DNA of 64,000 nucleotides from assembly GCF_003481985.1 (NCBI RefSeq), contig NZ_QUMD01000004.1, forward strand, positions 1 through 64,000, read 5' to 3'. The translations under genes and the position numbers were made by a program. This document shows positions 57,765-64,000 of this stretch, one piece after another. The notes beneath the pieces were generated by a model. That model was not told where the DNA came from. It made no database searches and worked only from the letters and a program-made list of their open reading frames with translations. Source of the DNA: Clostridium sp. OF09-36 (GTDB taxonomy: Bacteria > Bacillota > Clostridia > Lachnospirales > Lachnospiraceae). Each line of letters starts with the position of its first letter. Position 1 is the stretch's first letter.

Positions 57765-59039
57765 ATGCTTCCGAACAATAGAAAATGGTGCGCTGGCTTT
57801 GGGTTTGTGCACCGCGCAGGCAAAAGGCCGTTTGCCCAGGGATCATGCAGACAGAATGCAGGCGGTCACTGGACACGGACCGGAAGAAAGCTGGCGGGGA
57901 GTTTCCTGGCGGCGGCTCTTGTCACTGCAGCACTTCCGCTTCCGGCTTTCGCCCAGCAGAGCCCGGAATTTGCCTACTCGGCAGAAAAATGGGCATCGTT
58001 AAAAGATAACAAGCTGGAATTTGATGAGATCAAGGACCTGATCCATGAATACAACCCGACCGTCATCCAGAACGCGATCAGTTATAAAGATTACCTGACG
58101 AAAAACCGCGATGATGTGGCACAGGAGTACTATGACCGTGCCAATGAGATTTATTCCAGCATTGAGTATCCGAATTCTGACAGTGAGAACTACGGAAGCG
58201 GGGTGGCTGCCGCACTCCGGAACGAGCAGCAGGCTAAGAGTCTGATGGAGCAGGGCGATGAAAATACCGATGACCAGGCAACCATGCGGATCCAGTACGA
58301 CCAGGCCGAGGCACGGCTTGCCAGGCAGGCGGAGGGTCTTATGATCACCTACTGGACCCAGTACTACAATCTGGATAGTGCGAAAGCCCGCATCGAACAG
58401 GCAAAGCTTTCCTACCAGTCGGAAGAAAACCGGCTGGCAGCAGGCATGTCCACCCAGTCCAAGGTGCTGAGCGCCAAAGAAGCCGTATCCACGGCTGAGG
58501 CATCCCTGGTGACCGCACAGAGCAACCTGGCATCCACAAAAGAAAATCTGTGTCTGATGTTAGGCTGGAGCTATGGGGCTGATGTGGAGATCGCAGAGCT
58601 TCCCGAGCCGGACCAGAGTAAGATTGCGGCAATCGATGTGACTGCAGACATCCAGACGGCGCTGGATAACAGCTATGCTTACCGTCTGACCCAGAAGCAG
58701 CTTACCAATGCCCGCACGGATACCGTAAAAGAAAAACTGACGGAAACCGCAAAAAACCAGAAGGAGACCATCTCCAACAGCGTGAAGTCGGCCTATGATT
58801 CCCTGATTCTGGCACAGTCCAATTACGAGCAGGCACAGTCGGCGCTGGCTCTGGAAGAGGTTTCCATGAAGTCCGCAGATGCAAAGCTGGCGGCTGGAAC
58901 CATTACAAAGAATACGTATGAAAACCAGAAAGCTTCTTACACTACAGCGCAGGTAACGGCCCAAAACCAGAAGCTGTCCCTGCTTCAGGCCATGGTGGAT
59001 TACGACTGGAGCGTAAACGGACTGGCATCGGCAGAGTAG
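57765..59039 (+). CDS. TolC-like outer-membrane-efflux family protein, copy 1
   Basis: 424 residues with AAGGAGG before the ATG. A signal peptide (LAGSFLAAALVTAALPLPAFA) is preceded by an unusually long basic n-region of about 45 residues. The rest is helical with long Gln/Ala/Ser/Glu-rich stretches and duplicated TolC-like segments (TYWTQYYNLDSAKARIEQAK and SNSVKSAYDSLILAQSNYEQ). No obvious beta-barrel strand region is seen. In this monoderm setting it may form a wall-spanning or membrane-anchored conduit. Confidence 0.8.
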   Translation: MLPNNRKWCAGFGFVHRAGKRPFAQGSCRQNAGGHWTRTGRKLAGSFLAAALVTAALPLPAFAQQSPEFAYSAEKWASLKDNKLEFDEIKDLIHEYNPTVIQNAISYKDYLTKNRDDVAQEYYDRANEIYSSIEYPNSDSENYGSGVAAALRNEQQAKSLMEQGDENTDDQATMRIQYDQAEARLARQAEGLMITYWTQYYNLDSAKARIEQAKLSYQSEENRLAAGMSTQSKVLSAKEAVSTAEASLVTAQSNLASTKENLCLMLGWSYGADVEIAELPEPDQSKIAAIDVTADIQTALDNSYAYRLTQKQLTNARTDTVKEKLTETAKNQKETISNSVKSAYDSLILAQSNYEQAQSALALEEVSMKSADAKLAAGTITKNTYENQKASYTTAQVTAQNQKLSLLQAMVDYDWSVNGLASAE

Positions 59040-59053
59040 GAAAGGAGCGGTCT

Positions 59054-60190
59054 ATGAAGAGAAAACTTTTAACAATAAGTGGACGCGTTCTTTTGGCTGT
59101 AACGCTTTCCGTCAGCTCGCTTAGCCTGCCTTGTACTTCTTTTTCTGCGAGGGCAGAAGTTGTGGAACAAACCACCCAGCCCGTAACCTCAGTAGACTAC
59201 AACAACCTGGAGCAGCTGGTGCAGAACAACCGGAACTTGAAAAATTCCCTGGAGAACTACACTACCAACAAGGAAACCTACCAGAATATGCTCTCTACTC
59301 TGGAAACGGAGCGGGATTATATGAAATTCATGCAGGAAAAGTATGAGGATGACGCAGAGACGAAGGCCGTTTACAAAATGAACGCTTCCCGTCTCAGCAT
59401 GTCCATTTCCCAGATCACCAAACAGCTGGAATCCCTGGAAACGAAAACGCAGTCGGTAAGCAGGCAGAAGACGATAGACAGCTATGTCCTGACAGCGCAG
59501 AGCCTGATGCGCACCTATAACCAGATGAACACTAAGGCACAGGCGGAAGAGAAAAACTATGAGGCAGCCCAGAGCAGTTACCAGGAAGCCTTAAAAAAAC
59601 AGAGCGCAGGCATGGCGACGGCCGCCGATGTGATGGCGGCAGCCGACACCATGGCAAGCGCGAAAAACCGGTATGAATCGTACCGGCAGCAGGCAGCGAA
59701 TGCGCGGTTTAACCTGTTATCCAATCTGGGACTGGAAGACAGTTCCACGATCACGATCGGAAGCGTGCCGCTCCCGGACCTTGCGGCTATCGATGCGGTC
59801 GATTTCGCTTCGGATGTGGAAACGGCAGCCGGCAACAGCTCTAGCGTGCAGAATGCCCGTCACCAGAGCGCGGGAACTGCAACGGAACTTTCTGTAAAAT
59901 CTGACAAAGAAACCCAGGCAGAGGGAACGGTGCGGTCCCAGATGCAGAGTCTTTATGATGAACTAAAGGCTGCAAAGCTTCAGTATGAAGGGGCAGCCAA
60001 TGCTTACGAAAGCGCATCGATCGCCTATGCATCGCTGCAGAAAAAGCAGCAGGCCGGAATGCTTTCCCAGAGCGATTACCTGCAGGGCGTTGCAGATTAT
60101 TACAGTGCGCTGGACGCAAAAGAGAGTGCAGTCATCCAGTTAAACCAGGCGTGGGAAACGTATAACTGGACGGTGAAGGGAGTGTCGTAG
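59054..60190 (+). CDS. TolC-like family protein, copy 2
   Basis: 378 residues. Signal peptide (RVLLAVTLSVSSLSLPCTSFSARA) at the N terminus. Coiled-coil-rich and shorter than copy 1, with NTKAQAEEKNYEAAQSSYQE and QSLYDELKAAKLQYEGA. GGAGC precedes the ATG, 14 bases after copy 1. Last gene of the pump cluster, ending in a terminator that overlaps its stop. Confidence 0.78.
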   Translation: MKRKLLTISGRVLLAVTLSVSSLSLPCTSFSARAEVVEQTTQPVTSVDYNNLEQLVQNNRNLKNSLENYTTNKETYQNMLSTLETERDYMKFMQEKYEDDAETKAVYKMNASRLSMSISQITKQLESLETKTQSVSRQKTIDSYVLTAQSLMRTYNQMNTKAQAEEKNYEAAQSSYQEALKKQSAGMATAADVMAAADTMASAKNRYESYRQQAANARFNLLSNLGLEDSSTITIGSVPLPDLAAIDAVDFASDVETAAGNSSSVQNARHQSAGTATELSVKSDKETQAEGTVRSQMQSLYDELKAAKLQYEGAANAYESASIAYASLQKKQQAGMLSQSDYLQGVADYYSALDAKESAVIQLNQAWETYNWTVKGVS

Positions 60191-61296
60191 GACACTCCCT
60201 TTTTCTGCCTTTTGGAGTGGAATTGCGGAGTAAGATTATGAAAAATCAAACCCGAGAAGGCACGGGCAATCTTTTTTAACTGAATGACCGGACCGCAGAA
60301 GATCCAGGTATCCAGCCGGTCAATACTCCGGGAAATTCCGGCTGGTTTTCCAATAGTCTGGAGATTACATTCCATTTCAGCGAAGCCGCCAGAGTTGCCG
60401 TCATCGTTGTAGATGTGGATGGAGTAGCCGGTGTCACCGGCTAATTCCGGCTGCGGCGGCTCCTCGGAATACATGGCGGAAGGATTGTTTGGATAGTTGA
60501 TGATGATTAGGTAGCTGGAGTCTGTGTCTGAATCCTTCAGGTATCCGAAGCGGCCGGTCAGCACGGCAGATTTATATGCGATCTTGTACTGCGAATCCCC
60601 GGTGAGCCGCAGGCAGATGCCATTGTTTACAACGGTTTCATGGGAGCCGCAGGGAGCGTAGTGATCGGTTCCCCTTAAAGGCTGGTACATCGGGATAAAA
60701 AGAGTCCCTTTTGTACGGACCTGTAAAAGGTCCCAGGATTCAGCGAAAATATCCGCATCGCTGTGGCCGGTGAGATCGAGAAGCTGTTCATAACCACAAT
60801 AAGAAATATTTTTCATCAGATCCCCGCAGGCTGGAAGATGTCTGAGGGGATTTTGTGCCTTATGGACCGTGCGCTCAAAATCCAGGTGGATCTGGCCGGT
60901 GACGGTATTAAAGGATTCCAGGTCCAGGGACTGCTTAAGAATAAGCTTTTCATTTTCCCGGGTCATGGAAAAGGCACCTGGGTCGATGGTTTTCGGGGTA
61001 TCCAGGGATTCCCGGTAATGGCTGCGGTCCCGGATATTGAACTGGATCTCCGGGGCGATCCACACCCGGTCCCCGCCAATATTCCAGATCTGTTTGTCAA
61101 TCAATTCTTTGTATTTTTCTTTTGTTTTCATGCTTTCCGGCATCCAGAAGATCCCATCCGGGTAAAGCTTCGAAAAAGGACCAAAAATGTGTCCTCCATG
61201 CTGGGTAACAATGATCTGCCAGTCATCATCAAGATCAATGGTCTCATATCTGACGTTGCAGAAATCCAGGGTTTCTGTCACTTCCTGTTTTGTCAT
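60100..61296 (-). CDS. Unrecognised protein divergent from the sugar kinase
   Basis: About 398 residues starting MTKQEVTETLDF, with AAAGGAG seven bases upstream. I do not recognise the family. It is rich in beta-type segments and carries Trp/His/Gly motifs (TQHGGHIFGPFSKLYPDGIFWMPE) that resemble aldose-epimerase-like sugar-binding folds; this is inference. Its last 90 bases overlap the TolC-like gene on the other strand, and the C-terminal part after about 60240 looks less protein-like, so the true end may be earlier or an indel may lie there. Confidence 0.5.
   Translation of the reverse strand: MTKQEVTETLDFCNVRYETIDLDDDWQIIVTQHGGHIFGPFSKLYPDGIFWMPESMKTKEKYKELIDKQIWNIGGDRVWIAPEIQFNIRDRSHYRESLDTPKTIDPGAFSMTRENEKLILKQSLDLESFNTVTGQIHLDFERTVHKAQNPLRHLPACGDLMKNISYCGYEQLLDLTGHSDADIFAESWDLLQVRTKGTLFIPMYQPLRGTDHYAPCGSHETVVNNGICLRLTGDSQYKIAYKSAVLTGRFGYLKDSDTDSSYLIIINYPNNPSAMYSEEPPQPELAGDTGYSIHIYNDDGNSGGFAEMECNLQTIGKPAGISRSIDRLDTWIFCGPVIQLKKIARAFSGLIFHNLTPQFHSKRQKKGVSYDTPFTVQLYVSHAWFNWMTALSFASSAL
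60176..60204 (+). terminator. Terminator at the end of the efflux operon
   Basis: AAGGGAGTGTC (60176-60186) pairs perfectly with GACACTCCCTT (60191-60201) across a GTAG loop that carries the stop codon, followed by TTT. Confidence 0.85.
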
Positions 61297-61412
61297 ATTC
61301 CATGCTCCTTTCGAATGTACGGTCATGGCTGCTGCCCACGCAGGCATATCCAGCAGCTTACCACCAAAATAATATAGCAGACCTGACTTTGTCAATCCTT
61401 ACCGTAACATAA

Positions 61413-61441
61413 TTGACAAGCATTTTGTTAAATAGTATATT
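61413..61441 (+). promoter_or_regulatory. Promoter of the FGGY kinase gene
   Basis: TTGACA (61413-61418), a 17-bp spacer and TATATT (61436-61441), with GGGAGGG before the ATG at 61478. On the reverse strand TTGACA (61390-61395) has a weaker -10 at 61369-61374 (15 bp), serving the divergent gene. Confidence 0.8.
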
Positions 61442-61477
61442 AAATTCAACTATTTATACAAAAACGGGAGGGAAAAT

Positions 61478-63067
61478 ATGGACGTAAAGCATTATATTGC
61501 GGAAGGCAAGGCTGTATTGGGAATGGAATTGGGCTCCACGAGGATCAAGGCTGTGCTGATCGGGGAAGACCACGCGCCGGTTGCGGCAGGCAGCTATGCA
61601 TGGGAAAACCGGCTGGAGGAAGGCATCTGGACGTATTTTTTAAACGATATCCATGAAGGGGTGCAGGCCTGCTACCGGAATCTGGCAGAGGATGTAAAGC
61701 AGCAGTATGGTGTGGAGCTGGCCGGATTTTCTGCGATCGGGATCAGTGCCATGATGCATGGATATCTTCCGTTTGATGAGGACGGAAAGCTTCTGAGCCG
61801 GTTCCGGACCTGGAGAAACCGCAACGCGGCAGAAGCGGCAGCAGAGCTTTCTGAATTATTCCAGTTCAATATCCCGGACCGCTGGAGTGTGGCACAGCTT
61901 TACCAGAGCATGCTGGACGGGGAAGAGCATGTAAAGAACATCTCCTTCCTGACAACGCTTGCAGGCTATATCCAGTGGCTTTTGACCGGAAAAAAGGTTA
62001 TCGGGATCGGAGATGCCTCCGGTATGTTCCCGATCGACCCGGAAACCATGGATTTCGACAAGCACATGGCAAAGCAGTTTGAGGAAGCGGCCGCAAAGAA
62101 AGGCTATTCCCTGGATCTTTGTTCCATCCTCCCGGCAGTACTGACGGCAGGGCAGAATGCAGGGGTGCTGACCGAAGAAGGCGCGGCTTTCCTGGATCCG
62201 TCCGGCAAACTGAAGGCTGGAATCCCGCTGTGCCCTCCAGAGGGAGATGCCCTGACCGGAATGGTTGCGACAAACAGCGTGGCACAGCGCACCGGAAATG
62301 TTTCAGCCGGAACCTCAGGCTTTCTGGTGGCAGTGATGGAACACAGCTTGTCCAGAATGTACCGGGAGATCGAGATCATCCAGACCCCGGATGGTTCGGT
62401 TGTTGGAATGATCCATGCCAATACCTGCACCTCAGATCTGGATGCCTGGGTAAATTTATTTGGTGAATTTGCACGCCTGTCCGGTCACGAGATGAAGCCG
62501 GACAAACTGTATGGCCTTTTATACCGGAATGCACTTACCGGAAATAAGGACTGCGGTGGACTGGTAAGCTACGGCTATTATGCAGGCGAGTTCCTTACCT
62601 CTGTGCCGGAGGGCAGACCCCTGTTTGTGCGCAAACCGACAGACGGGCTGAATCTTGCGGATTTTATGAGAGCACATCTCTATTCCGCTGTTGCGATCAT
62701 CCGCATGGGAATTGACCTGATGAAAGAAGAGGACGTTCAGATCGACTGCCTGACAGCACATGGAGGACTCTTTAAGACCAAGGGAGTCGGACAGCAGATC
62801 CTGGCAGATGCACTTGGAATCCCGGTAACGGTCATGGAAACAGCCGGCGAGGGCGGCGCCTGGGGAATTGCCCTTTTAGCAGCCTATATGGTGCGGGAAG
62901 AAAAAGCACAGACCCTGCCGGAGTATCTGGACAAAGCGGTATTCAGCAGACAAAACGGTGAGACACTTTCCCCAATCCCGGAAAACAAAGAGGGCTATGA
63001 CCGCTTCCTCGTAAATTACAAGGCCGGGCTGGAGGCAGAACGCGCAGCAGTGAGAGATTTAAAGTAG
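61478..63067 (+). CDS. FGGY-family sugar kinase (xylulokinase/ribulokinase-like)
   Basis: 529 residues. Phosphorylates a sugar, probably a ketopentose or similar. The N-terminal phosphate loop VLGMELGSTRIKAVLIG and the FGGY C-terminal region (LTAHGGLFKTKGVGQQILAD, ETAGEGGAWGIALLAAYM) are clear. GNVSAGTSGFL is the second phosphate loop. RBS GGGAGGG is eight bases before ATG. The sugar cannot be set. A LacI-family regulator gene follows. Confidence 0.85.
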   Translation: MDVKHYIAEGKAVLGMELGSTRIKAVLIGEDHAPVAAGSYAWENRLEEGIWTYFLNDIHEGVQACYRNLAEDVKQQYGVELAGFSAIGISAMMHGYLPFDEDGKLLSRFRTWRNRNAAEAAAELSELFQFNIPDRWSVAQLYQSMLDGEEHVKNISFLTTLAGYIQWLLTGKKVIGIGDASGMFPIDPETMDFDKHMAKQFEEAAAKKGYSLDLCSILPAVLTAGQNAGVLTEEGAAFLDPSGKLKAGIPLCPPEGDALTGMVATNSVAQRTGNVSAGTSGFLVAVMEHSLSRMYREIEIIQTPDGSVVGMIHANTCTSDLDAWVNLFGEFARLSGHEMKPDKLYGLLYRNALTGNKDCGGLVSYGYYAGEFLTSVPEGRPLFVRKPTDGLNLADFMRAHLYSAVAIIRMGIDLMKEEDVQIDCLTAHGGLFKTKGVGQQILADALGIPVTVMETAGEGGAWGIALLAAYMVREEKAQTLPEYLDKAVFSRQNGETLSPIPENKEGYDRFLVNYKAGLEAERAAVRDLK

Positions 63068-63091
63068 CTTTGTGCAGATCTTCAGAACGTA

Positions 63092-63219
63092 TCGAAACGG
63101 TTATATTGTTATATTGCATAAAACAGGCCGCAAAAACTGAACAGAATGTACAAATTTGTAAAAACAGTATTGTAAACGGTTACATTATGTGCTAATATGA
63201 CAGTATGAAAACGGTTACA
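63092..63219. promoter_or_regulatory. Three LacI/CcpA-type operator sites
   Basis: TGTAAACGGTTACA (63171-63184) and TGAAAACGGTTACA (63206-63219) both match the cre consensus TGWAANCGNTNWCA. A weaker site, TCGAAACGGTTATA (63092-63105), lies upstream. The middle site overlaps the -35 box and the third overlaps the regulator start codon. Confidence 0.75.
63170..63198 (+). promoter_or_regulatory. Promoter of the LacI-family regulator gene
   Basis: TTGTAA (63170-63175), a 17-bp spacer and TAATAT (63193-63198). The expected start of transcription (about 63205) falls on the ATG. Confidence 0.6.
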
Positions 63220-64000
63220 AAATTAACTATTACTCAAATTGCACAAAAAGCAAAGGTGTCTGTAGCAACTGTCTCCCGTGTAATCAATGATGCAGCCTGT
63301 GTGAAACCGGAAACCAGGGAACGCGTATTGAAGATCATAGAAGAATACGATTATGTTCCCAATTCCAGTGCACAAAGTTTGAGCAAGAGCAGCTCCCAGA
63401 ATATCGGCGTGATCCTTCCGGATCTGGAAAATCCGTTTTTCCAGCGGGTATTGCGGGGAGTGACAAGAGTGGCAGATGAGAAAGGCTATAATATTCTGAT
63501 CTATAACACCGATGAACAGGTGGAAAAGGAGCACCGGATTTTACGCTCTGCCAAAGGCGCGGATCTTGCGGGACTGATGATCTCACCGGTCATTTACCAG
63601 GACTATGAGGCGAATGAGATCCTGAAAACGTTTGAGCGGAATAACATTCCGGTTGTTCTGGTAGACCGCTCCATTGAAGGCTCAGATTTCAACCAGGTTC
63701 TGGTCGACAATGAGAAGGGGGCTTACGATGCAGTTTCTTCCCTGATCAAAGCAGGACACGAAAAGATTGGTTTTTTAAAGGGTGACAGCAATGTATATCC
63801 GATCCGGGAACGGGAGCATGGCTACCTGAGAGCCCTGGACGAGAGCGGCATTGCCTTCCGAAAGGAATATGTCATATCCTGTGACCAGAAATATGACATT
63901 GCTTACCGGAACATGAAAAACCTTATGGAACAGCCAGATCCGCCGACGGCCATTTTTACATCCAACAACATGATGACTCTGGCCTGTGTCCGGTATCTGC
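63205..64000 (+). CDS. LacI-family transcriptional regulator (cut by window end)
   Basis: The N-terminal helix-turn-helix is clear: ITQIAQKAKVSVATVSRVIN. The LacI hinge region and a periplasmic-binding-type effector domain follow (IGVILPDLENPFFQRVLRG, PVVLVDRS, IFTSNNMM). At least 265 residues before the end of the window. Start at ATG 63205; no ribosome binding site precedes it. Probably regulates the FGGY kinase and itself. The effector sugar is not known. Confidence 0.9.
   Translation, partial: MKTVTKLTITQIAQKAKVSVATVSRVINDAACVKPETRERVLKIIEEYDYVPNSSAQSLSKSSSQNIGVILPDLENPFFQRVLRGVTRVADEKGYNILIYNTDEQVEKEHRILRSAKGADLAGLMISPVIYQDYEANEILKTFERNNIPVVLVDRSIEGSDFNQVLVDNEKGAYDAVSSLIKAGHEKIGFLKGDSNVYPIREREHGYLRALDESGIAFRKEYVISCDQKYDIAYRNMKNLMEQPDPPTAIFTSNNMMTLACVRYL

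Overview
The window is chromosomal DNA, apparently from a monoderm Clostridia in or near the family Lachnospiraceae. This is inferred from gene content: a TIGR04086/DUF3792-type membrane protein, a CspA-like S8 protease, an rpsL-rpsG-fusA-tuf block, anaerobic NrdDG, strong AGGAGG ribosome binding sites, and TTGACA/TATAAT promoters with 17-bp spacers. I see no rRNA, tRNA, IS element, prophage or CRISPR array. Genus cannot be set from the sequence alone.

Layout. 1-7.5 kb holds envelope and proteolysis genes: an LCP cell-wall ligase fragment, an HtrA protease, a CspA-like protease, signal peptidase II, a CNNM/CorC transporter and a small membrane protein. 7.6-12.4 kb holds rpsL, rpsG, fusA and tuf. 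12.7-15.9 kb holds a secreted subtilisin convergent with a D,D-carboxypeptidase. 16-19 kb is nrdDG. 19-36.3 kb is a surface-polysaccharide locus. It encodes a Wzt-type ABC ATPase, one roughly 1,340-residue methyltransferase/coiled-coil/GT2/GT4 polypeptide, a complete GDP-D-glycero-D-manno-heptose pathway, a GT2, a large membrane protein, the first three enzymes of CDP-3,6-dideoxyhexose synthesis, a LicD protein and a membrane-anchored GT2. 36.5-48.7 kb carries transporters (BCCT, AGCS, CaCA, AEC, EamA), a membrane-anchored MBL hydrolase, a zinc phospholipase C-like protein and shikimate genes (aroE, aroK) around an FAD oxidoreductase. 48.7-52.4 kb is signalling: a degenerate GGDEF-EAL protein and a two-component system. 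52.7-60.2 kb is an RND efflux operon with two TolC-like proteins, divergent from the two-component genes. 60.1-64 kb is a sugar-kinase/LacI region cut by the window end.

The genes suggest a heavily glycosylated surface. One strand supplies activated heptose and dideoxy sugars, glycosyltransferases, a possible phosphocholine-type decoration and ABC export. No Wzm/TagG permease partner lies in the window. Around it sit envelope quality-control proteases, wall enzymes and an efflux system that the adjacent two-component pair may control.

Quality note: at least fifteen one-base indels (thirteen deletions, two insertions) break otherwise well-conserved genes, including fusA, which must work. I annotate each such gene as one gene across the shift and give the position. 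Residual sequencing error is the simplest reading. Lengths quoted for these genes assume the shift is corrected.
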